In this document: positions 38,116-50,300 of the stretch, one piece after another
How positions within the stretch are numbered: the stretch's first letter is position 1
Layout: every line of letters begins with the position of its first letter
Program-made: the position numbers and the translations under genes
Source: Hylemonella sp.
GTDB taxonomy: Bacteria; Pseudomonadota; Gammaproteobacteria; Burkholderiales; Burkholderiaceae_C
Assembly (NCBI GenBank): GCA_030695415.1
Contig: JAUYQZ010000023.1
Span: 34,412 to 98,411 of the forward strand
Direction of reading: 5' to 3'
Length of the DNA stretch: 64,000 nt
The notes under the pieces: generated by a model
Databases searched by the model: none
Told to the model about the DNA's origin: nothing
Seen by the model: only the letters and a program-made list of their open reading frames with translations

Positions 38116-39168
38116 ATGCACATCGGTTCCTTCGAACTGCCGAACACCCTGTTCGTGGCCCCGATGGCGGGCGTGACGGACCGGCCCTTCCGCAGCCTGT
38201 GCAAGGCGCTGGGCGCTGGGTATGCGGTCAGCGAGATGGTGACCTCGCGCAAGGACCTGTGGAACACCCTCAAGACCTCGCGACGCGCCAACCACGAGGG
38301 CGAAGCCGGGCCGATCGCCGTGCAGATCGCCGGGACCGACGCGGCCATGATGGCCGAGGCCGCTGCGTACAACGTGGACCGCGGTGCCCAGATCATCGAC
38401 ATCAACATGGGTTGCCCGGCCAAGAAGGTCTGCAACAAGTGGGCCGGCTCGGCGCTGATGCAGGACGAAGCGCTCGCGCTGGAGATCGTCGAGGCGGTGG
38501 TGGCTGCCTGTACGCCGCGCAGCGTGCCCGTGACGCTGAAGATGCGCACGGGCTGGTGCCAGGCCGAAAAGAACGCCGTGACGCTGGCGCGTGCCGCCGA
38601 GAGTGCCGGCGTGCAGATGGTCACGGTGCATGGCCGCACCCGGGAGCAGGGTTACAAGGGCGCGGCTGAGTACGAGACCATCGCCGCCGTCAAGGCTGCC
38701 TTGCGTATCCCGGTCGTGGCCAACGGCGACATCGACTCGCCCGAAAAGGCCCTGGCCGTGTTGCGTGCCACAGGGGCCGACGCGCTGATGATCGGCCGCG
38801 CTGCGCAGGGCCGGCCCTGGATCTTTCGCGAGATCAGCCACTTCCTGGCCACGGGCGAACAACTGGTGCCGCCGCTGGTGGTCGAGGTCCGGCGCCTGCT
38901 GCTGGAGCACCTGGAGGACCATTACGCGCTTTACGGCGAGTACACGGGTGTGCGCAGCGCGCGCAAGCACATCGGCTGGTATGTCAGGGCCTTGCCCGGG
39001 GGAGACGCCTTCCGTGCACGCATGAACCTGCTGGACGACAGCCGGGCCCAGGTGCAGGCCGTCGCCGATTTTCTGGATGAACTGGGGACCCGCATGGATC
39101 GCATGCCCGCGGCCGTCGCAGAGGCCCCCGAAGACAGGGACGAAGAACCGATGGAGCTTGTCGCATGA
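38116..39168 (+). CDS. dusB: tRNA-dihydrouridine synthase B
   Basis: The 350-residue FMN enzyme reduces uridines in the tRNA D-loop. It shows FVAPMAGVTDRPFRSLCKAL at the N-terminus, INMGCPAKKVCNKWAGSAL with the catalytic Cys, TVHGRTREQGY and VVANGDIDSPEKA plus MIGRAAQGRPW for FMN binding. A Glu/Asp-rich C-terminal extension follows residue ~330. ATG 38116 gives the standard start. fis begins inside its stop (ATGA), the classical dusB-fis operon. Confidence 0.94.
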   Translation: MHIGSFELPNTLFVAPMAGVTDRPFRSLCKALGAGYAVSEMVTSRKDLWNTLKTSRRANHEGEAGPIAVQIAGTDAAMMAEAAAYNVDRGAQIIDINMGCPAKKVCNKWAGSALMQDEALALEIVEAVVAACTPRSVPVTLKMRTGWCQAEKNAVTLARAAESAGVQMVTVHGRTREQGYKGAAEYETIAAVKAALRIPVVANGDIDSPEKALAVLRATGADALMIGRAAQGRPWIFREISHFLATGEQLVPPLVVEVRRLLLEHLEDHYALYGEYTGVRSARKHIGWYVRALPGGDAFRARMNLLDDSRAQVQAVADFLDELGTRMDRMPAAVAEAPEDRDEEPMELVA

Positions 39169-39401
39169 GCAAAAAACAAATCGAAGAATGCGTGCGTAGC
39201 AGCCTGGAAGGCTATTTCAAGGATTTGCGCGGTACCGAGCCTGATGGCCTGTACGACATGCTGGTGCGCATCGTCGAGAAGCCGCTGCTGGAAGTGGTGA
39301 TGCAGCAGGCTGAACACAACCAGTCGCGCGCCGCGCTCTGGCTGGGACTGAACCGCAACACCCTGCGCAAGAAGCTGGTCGAACACAAACTGATCAAGTG
39401 A
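39165..39401 (+). CDS. fis: DNA-binding protein Fis
   Basis: The 78-residue protein is a short Fis with C-terminal helix-turn-helix ([21 protein letters not shown]) and helix [10 protein letters not shown] before it. Fis bends DNA, shapes the nucleoid and regulates growth-phase genes. Betaproteobacterial Fis is ~75-80 residues, shorter than the E. coli form (98), lacking most of the N-terminal beta hairpin used in Hin/Gin inversion. Coupled to dusB by a four-base overlap. Confidence 0.93.
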   Translation: MSKKQIEECVRSSLEGYFKDLRGTEPDGLYDMLVRIVEKPLLEVVMQQAEHNQSRAALWLGLNRNTLRKKLVEHKLIK

Positions 39402-39416
39402 GGTCGGGCGTAGGGC

Positions 39417-39476
39417 GTTCAGCGTCGAGCGCGAACACCCTCTGCCGGCCCCCCTCGCTCAACCCTCAACGCTGAA
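39417..39476. repeat. Inverted repeat between fis and purH
   Basis: GTTCAGCGT (39417-39425) pairs with ACGCTGAAC (39468-39476), and GAGCG with CGCTC further in. It could form a ~14-bp imperfect stem just upstream of purH, whose start lacks a clear Shine-Dalgarno. Function unknown; possibly a purH leader structure. Confidence 0.35.
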
Positions 39477-39483
39477 CCTCTCC

Positions 39484-41091
<1,608 letters not shown>

Positions 41092-41109
41092 ACCCCGCGC
41101 GACAGGCAT

Positions 41110-41139
41110 GAAAAAAGCGGCCCCAGGCCGCTTTTTCTT
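41110..41139. terminator. Bidirectional intrinsic terminator between purH and hemL
   Basis: AAAAAAGCGGCC, a short CCA loop and GGCCGCTTTTTCTTT form a perfect hairpin with an A-tract on one side and a T-tract on the other, so it can stop both convergent transcripts. Confidence 0.9.
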
Positions 41140-41153
41140 TGGGACATCGCAAG

Positions 41154-42464
41154 CTACTTCGCCAGCAGCTTGAACACCTCGTGCGCCGCGGCCACGGTCT
41201 GGGCGATGTCTTCCTCGCTGTGCGCGGCACTGACAAAACCGGCTTCATAGAGCGCGGGCGCGATGTAGACCCCGCGATCGAGCAGGCCGTGGAACAGCGT
41301 GTTGAAGCGTGCGTTATCGGTCTTCATGACCGTGGCGTAGTTTTGCGGCAACTCGGACAGCAGGAAAAAGCCGAACATGCCGCCCTGGCAGTCGGCAGTA
41401 AATGCAACACCTTCAGCGGCGGCGGCTGACTTGAGGCCATCGACCAAGGACCGGGTCTTGCGCGACAACGCTTCGAAGAAACCGGGTTGGCTGATCTCGC
41501 GCAAGGTCGTCAGGCCGCAGGCCGTGGCCACCGGGTTGCCGGAGAGTGTGCCGGCCTGGTAGACCGGGCCCAGTGGGGCGAGTTGCTCCATGATGGCGCG
41601 CGGCCCGCCGAAGGCCGCCAGCGGCATGCCACCGCCGATGACCTTGCCCAGCACGGTGACGTCGGGCTTGAAACCGGGGATGGCCTGCGCATAAACGCTC
41701 TGGGCGCTACCCAGCGCCACCCGGAACCCCGTCATGACCTCGTCGAACACCAGCAGCGCGCCATATTGCGTGCACAGTTCGCGGCAGCGTTGCATGAAAG
41801 GCACGGACGCCCGCACGAAATTCATATTGCCGGCGATCGGCTCGATCATCACGCAGGCGAGTTCCTTGCCATGCAGGGCAAAGGCTTCCTCGAGCTGCGG
41901 CACGTTGTTGTACTCGAGCACCAGGGTGTGCTGCACCACCTCGGCCGGCACGCCGGCGCTGGTGGGGTTGCCGAAAGTGGCCAGACCCGAGCCGGCCTTG
42001 ACCAGCAGCGCATCGGCATGGCCGTGGTAACAGCCCTCGAACTTGATGAACTTGCTGCGGCCGGTGGCGCCGCGCGCCAGTCGCAGCGCGCTCATGCCTG
42101 CCTCGGTGCCCGAGCTGACCAGGCGCACCATCTCCATCGACGGCACGTGCTTCAGGATCTCTTCGGCCAGCTCGATCTCGCGTTCGGTCGGAGCGCCAAA
42201 AGAAAAGCCCTCGGTGATCGCCTTCTGGACGGACTGGACGACGGCAGGATGGCCGTGGCCCAGGATCATGGGACCCCAGGAGCCGATGTAGTCGATGTAG
42301 CGGCGGTCGTTGGCATCCCAAAAGTAGGCGCCCTGGGCTCGTTTGACGAAGCGCGGCGTGCCGCCGACGGCGCGGAAGGCTCGCACGGGTGAATTCACGC
42401 CCCCGGGGATGACGCGCTTAGCGCGCTCGAACAGGCTTTCGTTAAGGTCAGTGCTGGGTGTCAT
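41154..42464 (-). CDS. hemL: Glutamate-1-semialdehyde 2,1-aminomutase
   Basis: The 436-residue PLP enzyme converts glutamate-1-semialdehyde into 5-aminolevulinate for heme. It shows [68 protein letters not shown] and the PLP lysine in [18 protein letters not shown]. Its start overlaps the end of the thiD-like gene by 17 bp, so both are probably translated from one mRNA. Confidence 0.97.
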   Translation of the reverse strand: MTPSTDLNESLFERAKRVIPGGVNSPVRAFRAVGGTPRFVKRAQGAYFWDANDRRYIDYIGSWGPMILGHGHPAVVQSVQKAITEGFSFGAPTEREIELAEEILKHVPSMEMVRLVSSGTEAGMSALRLARGATGRSKFIKFEGCYHGHADALLVKAGSGLATFGNPTSAGVPAEVVQHTLVLEYNNVPQLEEAFALHGKELACVMIEPIAGNMNFVRASVPFMQRCRELCTQYGALLVFDEVMTGFRVALGSAQSVYAQAIPGFKPDVTVLGKVIGGGMPLAAFGGPRAIMEQLAPLGPVYQAGTLSGNPVATACGLTTLREISQPGFFEALSRKTRSLVDGLKSAAAAEGVAFTADCQGGMFGFFLLSELPQNYATVMKTDNARFNTLFHGLLDRGVYIAPALYEAGFVSAAHSEEDIAQTVAAAHEVFKLLAK

Positions 42465-43389
42465 GGGGCGGAAGGTCCAGTTGGGAAGACGCGACTTGCG
42501 GATCGTCTTCGGAGGTGTCGCTGTCGTCCAGGTCGACCTGAGCCCAGAACAGGCGGTCCGGGATCACGTGGCCCATGCCGGGGCGAAAGCCGCCGTCCAG
42601 GCAGTGGTCCAGATAGCCCAGGGCCTCGGAGAACGCCTCGCTCAGGTCGCAGCCGCTGGCGACCAGCGCGGTCAGGGTGGCCGTCAGGGTGTCGCCTGCG
42701 CCGGAGAATACCGCCTCGAAGCGTTCGAATTTCTCGCTGGCCAGCACGGCTTGCGGCGAGGTCAATACGTTGTCGATGTATTGTTCTGCGGCCGGAATGC
42801 CGGTGACCAGGGTGTAGGGCACGCCGTACTCTCCGGCTGCGCGGGCGATGTCGCGGGCGCTGGGGCTGCGCTCGCCTTCCCAGTCCGGCAGCAGCCAGCG
42901 CCACAGGGTGCTGTGGTTTCCGACCAACACTGTGGTCTGGGGCAAAACCAGCTCCTGGAAGGCGTCCAGATAAAGGTCGATCTGCACCTCGTTCCACCAC
43001 GACAGGTTGGGCATGTAGGCGATCAGCGGGATGTCTGGGTAGTCGGTGGCGATCTCGGCAATGGTGCTGAGGTTCTCGGGCGTGCCGGCAAATCCAACCT
43101 TGATGGCCTGCACGGTCACGTCTTCCAGCAGACCGCGCGCCTGCTCGGCCACCACTTCTTCATCGAAGGGGAAATGGTCGAAAGTTTCTGCCGTGTCGCG
43201 TGCGTAGGTGCCCGTGACGACGGGTAGTGCATGCGCGCCGGCTGAGGCGATGGCGGAGACGTCAGAGGACAGCCCGCCCGCACCGCTGGGATCGTTGGCA
43301 TTGAACACCAGAACGCATGGCGGCTGGCTCGGATCGTGAGCGGTTTCCTCGGGGGCAGGGGTTTGCATGGGCTGGCCCGCGGTGGTCAT
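42448..43389 (-). CDS. thiD: Hydroxymethylpyrimidine/phosphomethylpyrimidine kinase (divergent ThiD)
   Basis: The 313-residue protein is a ribokinase-fold ThiD homolog: [20 protein letters not shown] (ThiD normally GGSDPSGGAGIQAD), [14 protein letters not shown] and the anion-hole motif [15 protein letters not shown] with catalytic Asp. It is more diverged than standard ThiD and has an acidic C-terminal tail ([11 protein letters not shown]). ThiD phosphorylates HMP and HMP-P in thiamine synthesis. The hemL-thiD pairing is common in Burkholderiales. ATG 43389 or ATG 43368 could be the start. Divergent from rubredoxin. Confidence 0.82.
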   Translation of the reverse strand: MTTAGQPMQTPAPEETAHDPSQPPCVLVFNANDPSGAGGLSSDVSAIASAGAHALPVVTGTYARDTAETFDHFPFDEEVVAEQARGLLEDVTVQAIKVGFAGTPENLSTIAEIATDYPDIPLIAYMPNLSWWNEVQIDLYLDAFQELVLPQTTVLVGNHSTLWRWLLPDWEGERSPSARDIARAAGEYGVPYTLVTGIPAAEQYIDNVLTSPQAVLASEKFERFEAVFSGAGDTLTATLTALVASGCDLSEAFSEALGYLDHCLDGGFRPGMGHVIPDRLFWAQVDLDDSDTSEDDPQVASSQLDLPPHDTQH

Positions 43390-43446
43390 CAGGCAGAATA
43401 CGGCAAGTCGTTGCACGAAAGCCGTCGAGGCGCGGTTTTCGCTTTG

Positions 43447-43452
43447 TACAAT
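43447..43452 (+). promoter_or_regulatory. Possible -10 element of the rubredoxin gene
   Basis: TACAAT in TTTGTACAATGTTGC lies 31 bases before the rubredoxin start in the 93-bp region divergent from thiD. No -35 hexamer is obvious. Confidence 0.35.
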
Positions 43453-43482
43453 GTTGCATTCTATTCGAAGGTCTCGTAAGCT

Positions 43483-43656
43483 GTGATTGATAAGAAAACT
43501 TGGATGTGTCTGATCTGTGGCTGGATCTATGATGAGGCGGTCGGCGATACGGAGCACGGCATAGCGCCGGGAACAGCATGGGCCGATGTGCCCATGAACT
43601 GGACCTGTCCTGAATGTGGTGCGCGCAAGGAAGATTTTGAAATGGTCCAGATCTGA
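43483..43656 (+). CDS. Rubredoxin
   Basis: The 57-residue protein has the two CxxC knuckles that bind one iron: TWMCLICGWIYDEAVGDTEH and NWTCPECGARKEDFEMVQI. Rubredoxins carry single electrons, for example to alkane hydroxylases or oxygen-detoxifying enzymes; the partner is not visible here. GTG 43483 (MIDKKTWMCL) is chosen, with GAAGG upstream; ATG 43504 would drop the first seven residues. It precedes pilG by 63 bp on the same strand, an arrangement common in Burkholderiales. Confidence 0.92.
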   Translation: MIDKKTWMCLICGWIYDEAVGDTEHGIAPGTAWADVPMNWTCPECGARKEDFEMVQI

Positions 43657-43719
43657 GGCCGGGCTCGAGAGATGGTGTCTGTCATCGCTTCGGTCGGTCG
43701 TAATCAGGAGTAGCGTTCA

Positions 43720-44118
43720 GTGAGCACGCAAGAATCGCCCTTGAAGGTCCTCGTGATCGATGACAGCAATACGATCCGCCGCAGCGCCGAGATTTTCCTC
43801 AAGCAGGGCGGGCATGAGGTGATGCTGGCTGAGGACGGCTTCGATGCGCTGGCCAAGGTCAACGACTACCAGCCGCATCTGATTTTCTGCGACATCCTGA
43901 TGCCGCGCCTCGATGGCTATCAGACCTGCGCCATCATCAAGCGCAACGCGAGGTTTGCATCGGTGCCGGTGGTCATGTTGTCGTCCAAGGACGGGGTGTT
44001 TGACAAGGCGCGCGGCCGCATGGTCGGTGCCCAGGACTACCTCACCAAACCATTTACCAAAGACCAGCTGCTGCAGGCCGTGCAGCAGTTTGGCGTAGTC
44101 TCACAAGGAGTGAATTGA
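43720..44118 (+). CDS. pilG: Twitching motility response regulator PilG
   Basis: The 132-residue single-domain receiver (REC) has the acidic pair IDDSNT (Asp14-Asp15), phospho-acceptor Asp58 in IFCDILMPRLDG, and LTKPF (Lys). PilG is a CheY-like output of the Chp system that promotes pilus extension in Pseudomonas. The GTG start has AGGAG nine bases upstream. Its stop overlaps the pilH ATG by one base. Confidence 0.93.
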   Translation: MSTQESPLKVLVIDDSNTIRRSAEIFLKQGGHEVMLAEDGFDALAKVNDYQPHLIFCDILMPRLDGYQTCAIIKRNARFASVPVVMLSSKDGVFDKARGRMVGAQDYLTKPFTKDQLLQAVQQFGVVSQGVN

Positions 44119-44483
44119 TGCCGATACGCAAAGTTTTGATCGTTGACGATTCCAAGACGGAGTTGATGTTTCTGACGGATTTGCTCCAGAAGAACGGGAT
44201 GACAGTGAAGACCGCCGAGGACGCCGACGACGCGTTTCGCCGGCTCGCTGAAGACAAGCCGGACCTCATCCTGATGGACGTCGTGATGCCGGGTCAAAAC
44301 GGCTTCCAGCTGACCCGTGCCATCAACCGCACACCAGAATACGCAGAGATCCCGATCATCATCTGCACCAGCAAGAACCTGGAAACCGACCGCGTCTGGG
44401 GCATGCGCCAGGGCGCGCGCGATTACGTCACCAAGCCGGTGGACGAAGCCGAATTGCTGGGCAAAATCAAGGCGTTGGGCTGA
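44118..44483 (+). CDS. pilH: Twitching motility response regulator PilH
   Basis: The 121-residue receiver has IVDDSKTE (Asp10-Asp11), phospho-acceptor Asp53 in LILMDVVMPGQNG, and VTKPVDEAELL. PilH is the second CheY-like protein of the Chp system, thought to act in pilus retraction or as a phosphate sink. AAGGAG lies before ATG 44118. It differs clearly from PilG, so it is not a recent copy. Confidence 0.92.
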   Translation: MPIRKVLIVDDSKTELMFLTDLLQKNGMTVKTAEDADDAFRRLAEDKPDLILMDVVMPGQNGFQLTRAINRTPEYAEIPIIICTSKNLETDRVWGMRQGARDYVTKPVDEAELLGKIKALG

Positions 44484-44493
44484 CTCGAACCCC

Positions 44494-45021
44494 ATGGCCA
44501 ATCGCGAAGCTCTCAGGGACCTGCAGTCACGACTTGCTAGCCGTTTGCAAGCGGCCAAGGCCGAAGGCCTCTCCATTTCGTGGCTGGCGGTGCGTGCGGG
44601 GGGGCTTGATTACCTGCTGCCCCTGGCCCAGTCGGGTGAGATTTTCCCGCTGCCTCCGGTTCAGGCGGTGCCGTATTCACGGTCCTGGTTCGTGGGGGTC
44701 GTCAACCTGCGTGGCGGCCTGTATGGCGTGGTGGACCTGGCGTCTTTCGTCGCTGGCAAGGCGCCTGTGCGCACCGAGCAGTACTGGGCGGAGGCCAGCG
44801 TGGTCACGCTCAACGCCGCGCTGGAGATCAATTGCTCCTTGCTGATCGATTCGCTGGCGGGCCTGCGCCATGTCGGCGCGTTCTCGGGCTCCGAGCCACC
44901 GCCCGAAGGCGCTCCCCCCTATTTCGGTAACCGCTACGTCGACGCTGACGGCAGCCGCTGGCAGGAGATCAACCTCCAGCAGCTGTCGCAGATGAGCGAG
45001 TTTTTGAGCATCAGCGCCTAG
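44494..45021 (+). CDS. pilI: CheW-like adaptor PilI
   Basis: The 175-residue protein is a CheW domain: a helical start (LQSRLASRLQAAKAEG), then LPLAQSGEIFPLPPVQAVPY, SWFVGVVNLRGGLYGVVDL (the conserved N-R-G segment) and VGAF. It links the PilJ chemoreceptor to the ChpA kinase. ATG 44494, ten bases after pilH. Confidence 0.9.
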   Translation: MANREALRDLQSRLASRLQAAKAEGLSISWLAVRAGGLDYLLPLAQSGEIFPLPPVQAVPYSRSWFVGVVNLRGGLYGVVDLASFVAGKAPVRTEQYWAEASVVTLNAALEINCSLLIDSLAGLRHVGAFSGSEPPPEGAPPYFGNRYVDADGSRWQEINLQQLSQMSEFLSISA

Positions 45022-45054
45022 CGAGGCCGCCCCAACATTCCTGAAGGTTGCATC

Positions 45055-47310
45055 ATGTCCGTCCTCAACAAACTGACCCAACTCTTTGCCAAAAAGACAA
45101 ACGACTCGCAGCAGAGTGTCGGTCTGAGCCTGGCGATGCCCGACGACCTGTCCGGCCTGCAGCCGCACCGTGCGTCGGCGCCCGGGAGGTCGAGCGATAC
45201 CCAGCTGCAGGACCTCCCCGCGCCGGCCCCCCTGAATCAGGACGACATGGTCAGCGTGCCCCTGCTGGGGCGTCGACCGATTGCCGAGCAGCAGCGTCTG
45301 CTGTGGTGGCTGCTGGGCTTGGCACTGGTCGTGCTGGGCTCGATCGCCTTCGTCGCGCTGACGGCGGCCGACCGTGTGGCGCAGCAGCTGAACGCCACCG
45401 GCCAGTCCCTGATGCAGTCCCAACGTCTGGCCAAATCGGTGTCGCAGGCCCTGGTGGGCGTGCCCCAGGCCTTCGCCGAAGTCAAGGAGAGTTCCGGCTA
45501 CCTGGTGCGCTCGGTCAAGGGCCTGCGCGACAGTGACTACGCGCTGCGTCTGGAACCCATCGACGCGGACCTGATGCCCCAGCTTGAGAAAATCGTTCCG
45601 CTGATGGAGCGCGCCGAAAAGAGCGCCGCGGCCATCGTGGCGCAGGAGAAGATCCTGACCCAGGTCGGCGCCGCCCTGCGAACCATCAACCGGCAGTCGT
45701 CCGACCTGCTGGAGATCGCCGAGACCGTGTCTTCTCTCAAGCTGCAGCAGAACGCCAGCGCTGCAGAGATTTCCGCTTCCGGCCAGCTGGTGATGTTGAC
45801 CCAGCGTATCGGCAAGTCGTCCAACGAGTTCCTGACGGCCGAGGGCGTGAGTCCGGAGGCCGTGTTTCTGCTGGGCAAGGACCTGAACTCCTTCAAGGAA
45901 ATCGCGCAGGGTCTGCTCGATGGCAGCCCGGAGCTGCGTCTGAATGCCTCCAAGGATCCGCAGACGCGCGAGCAGATTGAGGCGCTGATCAAGCTCTACG
46001 AACTGACCCGCACGCAGGCGGGCGCCATTCTGGGCAATCTGCAGGGCCTGGTCTCGGCGCGCAGCGCGCAGATCACCATCATTAATGACTCCGAGCCCTT
46101 GCGCCGCGACCTGGAGGAACTGCAGGGCCAGCTGGCCACGCGCACGGGTCTGAGCCCGACCTCGCTGCTGTCCCTGATCGGCGCAGCCGTCTTCGCCCTG
46201 CTCTGTGCAGCCGGACTGGCGCGCGTGCAGCTGATGGACAGCCGTCGCCGCCAGGTGATGGCCGAAGCGCAGCGACTGGAAGCCGAGCGCCAGGAGCAGG
46301 AAGCCAAGCGCGTCAATGACGCCAACCAGGCCGCCATTTTGCGACTGATGAACGAACTGCAGACGGTGGCCGAAGGCGATCTGACGCAGGAAGCCACGGT
46401 GACCGAGGACATCACGGGCGCCATTGCCGACTCCGTGAACTACACGGTGGAAGAGCTGCGCCTGCTGGTGGGCAGCGTGCAGAACACGGCGGCCCAGGTG
46501 GCGCAGACGACCTCCGAAGTGGACCAGACGTCCACCGAACTGCTGGCCGCGTCCAATGAGCAGCTGCACGAGATTCGCGAAACCGGTCGCTCTGTGGTGG
46601 ACATGTCGACCCGCATCAACCAGGTGTCGCACCAGGCGCAGGAATCGGCTGCGGTGGCGCGCCAGTCGCTGCAGGCTGCCGAGTCCGGCCTGAAGGCCGT
46701 GCAGGACGCCATCGGCGGTATGAACTCCATCCGCGACCAGATCCAGGACACCTCCAAGCGGATCAAGCGCCTGGGCGAGTCCTCGCAGGAGATTGGTGAA
46801 ATCACCGAGCTGATCTCGGACATTACCGAACAGACCAACGTCTTGGCCCTGAATGCTGCCATCCAGGCGGCGTCCGCCGGCGAGGCCGGCCGCGGCTTCT
46901 CGGTGGTGGCGGAAGAGGTTCAGCGACTGGCTGAGCGTTCTGCAGACGCCACGCGCCAGATCTCGGCGCTGGTGAAGGCGATTCAGACCGACACGCAGGA
47001 CGCCGTGGCCGCCATGGAGCGTTCCACCCAGGGTGTGGTCGAGGGAGCGCGGCTATCCGACAACGCGGGTACCGCGCTGACCGAGATTGACCGTGTGTCG
47101 CGCCGACTGGCCGAACTGATCGAGCAGATTTCCGACTCGACGTCCAAGGAAGCCGCCATGGCCACCGTGGTGGCGGACAACATCCAGCACATCTTTGCCG
47201 TGACCGAGCAGACCGGGGAGGGCACGCGGGCCACCGCCGCCCAGGTGCGCGAACTTTCGCGCATGGCCGAAGAGCTGCGCCAGTCGGTCGCACGTTTCAA
47301 GATTTCCTGA
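45055..47310 (+). CDS. pilJ: Type IV pilus chemoreceptor PilJ
   Basis: The 751-residue protein has a cytosolic N-terminal stretch, membrane segment 1 at ~82-102 (WLLGLALVVLGSIAFVALTA), a PilJ-type helical periplasmic domain, and segment 2 at ~370-388. A HAMP-like region and a methyl-accepting signalling domain follow; its hairpin tip reads EQTNVLALNAAIQAASAGE near residue 592. PilJ senses surface contact or pili and controls ChpA. A long cytosolic lead-in before the first membrane segment (~80 residues, rich in Pro/Gln) is notable. Confidence 0.92.
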   Translation: MSVLNKLTQLFAKKTNDSQQSVGLSLAMPDDLSGLQPHRASAPGRSSDTQLQDLPAPAPLNQDDMVSVPLLGRRPIAEQQRLLWWLLGLALVVLGSIAFVALTAADRVAQQLNATGQSLMQSQRLAKSVSQALVGVPQAFAEVKESSGYLVRSVKGLRDSDYALRLEPIDADLMPQLEKIVPLMERAEKSAAAIVAQEKILTQVGAALRTINRQSSDLLEIAETVSSLKLQQNASAAEISASGQLVMLTQRIGKSSNEFLTAEGVSPEAVFLLGKDLNSFKEIAQGLLDGSPELRLNASKDPQTREQIEALIKLYELTRTQAGAILGNLQGLVSARSAQITIINDSEPLRRDLEELQGQLATRTGLSPTSLLSLIGAAVFALLCAAGLARVQLMDSRRRQVMAEAQRLEAERQEQEAKRVNDANQAAILRLMNELQTVAEGDLTQEATVTEDITGAIADSVNYTVEELRLLVGSVQNTAAQVAQTTSEVDQTSTELLAASNEQLHEIRETGRSVVDMSTRINQVSHQAQESAAVARQSLQAAESGLKAVQDAIGGMNSIRDQIQDTSKRIKRLGESSQEIGEITELISDITEQTNVLALNAAIQAASAGEAGRGFSVVAEEVQRLAERSADATRQISALVKAIQTDTQDAVAAMERSTQGVVEGARLSDNAGTALTEIDRVSRRLAELIEQISDSTSKEAAMATVVADNIQHIFAVTEQTGEGTRATAAQVRELSRMAEELRQSVARFKIS

Positions 47311-47343
47311 TCACCTCCGGTCACCCGCAGGAGCGACGTATCC

Positions 47344-50300
47344 ATGCAAGCCATCGCAGCCGCTAGCGGCAACGACGATCAGCCGGTCAACGACCTGGGC
47401 CCCTTGGCTTGGGTGCTGGACGAGTTGCGCAAGTCTCTCGATGGCGCAGCCAAGGCCATCCGCCGCTTCGTACGCGATGCCGAGCTGGCGCGCGGCTCGG
47501 ATCTGGAGTCGCTCGATGCCAGCCAGTTGCGTATCGCGCGTCAGCAATTGCACCAGGCTGTCGGCGCTCTCGAGATGGTGGGCTTGCCCGAGCCGGCCAA
47601 GGTGTTGCGCGCCTTGGAGGCGCTGGCGCAGAAATTTGTCGAACGCCCGGAGTCCTGCAGCGAGGATGCAGCCACCAAGGTCGAGCGCGCCAGTTTTGCC
47701 CTGATTGAGTACTTGGAGAGCGTGCTACGCGGCAAGTCGGCCTCGGCCGTTGCCCTGTTCCCGCAATACCGCGACGTGCTGGAGCTGGTCGGTGAGGAGC
47801 GTGTGCACCCCGCCGAACTGTGGGCCCATGCCTGGCGCTGGATCGATGCCGACATCCCTGCGCTGCCTGCCCCGCTGGCCTACGATCCGACGGTGCGTTC
47901 GCAGCTGGATGCCGGCGTGCTCAAGGTGGTCAAGACGGGCAGCGTTTCCTCTGCCAAAAGCCTGCGTGACATCTGCCTGGGGCTGGCGGCGGGTCGACAG
48001 ACGCTGGAGGAGCGTTCCTTCTGGAAGATCTGTGCGGCGTACTTCGAGGCCCTGGCGCTCAAGCTGTGCCCATCGGATGTCTATGTCAAGCGCGCGGCCT
48101 CGCGCGTGCTCATGCAGTACTCCACCTTGGCGCGCGGCAAGAGCGACGTGTCGGACCGACTGGCGCAGGATCTGCTGTTTTTCTGTGCCCAGGCCGCGCC
48201 CGCCGATGCCCAGTCAGCCCCTGCCTTGAGCGCAGTCAGGCTGGCGTACGGCCTGGCGCAGACCAAGCCTGTCAACTACGACACGCCGCAGTACGGCCGT
48301 TTCGATCCAGCCGTGCTGGTGCAGGCGCGCAAGCGCATTGCCACGGCGACCGAGACCTGGTCGGCCCTTTCGGGCGGTGATACCAACCGGCTCAAGGTGG
48401 TGTCCGAGCAGTTCACCCTGGTGGGTGAGTCCCTCCTCAAGCTGCACCCGGAGAACAAGGAGCTGGCGCGTTCCCTGCTCAAGGCCGTGGACGGCACGGT
48501 GCGCTCCGGCGAGCCGCCGACCACGCCGGTGGCCATGGAAGTCGCCACCTCCATTCTCTATCTGGACGCGGCTTACGAGGACATGGATCCGACCGAGTCG
48601 AACATGCGCGAACGAAGCGACCGCCTGGCACGCCGACTGGACCACGTTGTCGCTGGCGGACAGCCTGAGGCGCTCGAACCCTGGATGGAGGAACTGTACC
48701 GCCGTGTCAGCGACCGCCAGACCATGGGCAGCGTCGTCGAGGAGTTGCGCTCCAGTCTGACCGAGATCGAGAAGTCGCTCGACACATTCTTCCGCAATCC
48801 GAAGGAAAAGTCGCCGCTCAACGACGTCCCCAACCTGTTGGCGCAGATGCGCGGCGTTTTCTCTGTGCTGGGCCTGGACCAGGCCTCGCTGGCCACGGTG
48901 CGCATGCGCGATACCGTCGAGAAATTCCTGGTCGACACCATCGACGAGGATACTGCGCGTACCGGTGTGTTCGAGAAGTTCGGCAACAGCCTGGGTGCCC
49001 TGGGCTTCCTGATCGACATGCTGAGCTACCAGCGCGCGCTGGCCAAGAAGCTGTTCGTCTATGACGAGGAACTGGGCGAGTTCAAGCCCCTGATGGGCCG
49101 CGAACGCGAGACCGCCGCCGTGGCGCCCGAGCCGCCCCCGGTGCCTGCGCCCTTTGCCGCGCCAAGTCCGACGCCCATGGCCAGGCCTTCTGTCGCCGCG
49201 CCGCCGCCTGCCGCGCCGCAGGCCTCCGCTGACGACGATGGCGCCGAGTTGCGTGACATTTTCCTGGATGAGGCGCGTGAAGTGGCGCGAAACGGCCAGG
49301 ATGCCGTTTCGGCTCTGCTCGGTGATCCGGCGGATCTGTCCCACCAGACCACACTGCGCCGTGCCTTCCACACCCTCAAAGGTAGTTCGCGCATGGTCGG
49401 CTTCACCGAGTTCGGCGAAGCGGCCTGGGCCATGGAACAGATGATGAACAACTGGCTGGCTGAGCAGAAGCCCGCCCGCCCCGAACTGCTGCAGCTTTCC
49501 AGCGCCGCATTGCATGGCCTTGGTCAATGGATCGAGGACATCGCCGGCGGCAATGACGCCGGTTGGAGTGCGGCTCCTTTCCGGGCGTCGGCCGACGCCA
49601 TGAGGGCAGACGGCAAGTTCGTGGCGTTGGCCCTGCAGAATGTCTCTGCACCGACGGCCGCCGCGGCGCCCGTCGCCGCCCCCGAGCTGCCTGAGCTGTC
49701 CGAGGAGCCACCTCCCCTTGACTTCGCGTCGACCCAGATGTTTGATTTCGAGCTGCACGATGCCAAGGTCCCGGGCAAGCCCGCGCCGCGAGCCGCAGCC
49801 GTCGGGTCGTCGCCGCTGGGCGACATCGGCGATATCGACTTCAGCAGTCTGGCGGGCGTGCCACCGGTGGCTGCGCCGGCCGCAACAGCGGCGGCCGCGC
49901 CCAGCGATATGGCCATCGACTGGGCTTCCACCAGTCTGGCGGGGCCGGAGGATCTGATGTCCTTGTCGGCCAATGGCGCGGGTCTGGACTGGGCACCGAC
50001 CAGCCTGGCTGGCCCGGAAGACCTTGCCCCCTTAAAGAGGGAGAAAGGCGTCGACCAGGACTGGGCGGCGACCCGCATGGCCGAGCCGGCCGAACTGCCC
50101 GCCCTTGATCTGCCAGAGTTGCAGAACAAGTGGTCTGACACGGCGACCGGCTCGATCGATGAGCTGACGGATGCGCCCGACACGCAGCCGGCGGGCATCG
50201 AAGGCTTCGAACTCGAGCTGCCGCATGCGGCGACGCCCGTCGAAGCGGCGGAAGAGCAGGTGAAGGTGATCGGCACCTTGCGCATCGGCATTCCCCTTTA

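Noticed and set aside
50018..50050. Second copy of the uvrA palindromic repeat in chpA (CTTGCCCCCTTAAAGAGGGAG)
   Set aside because: Shares only a short C/G run and not the flanking repeat sequence.
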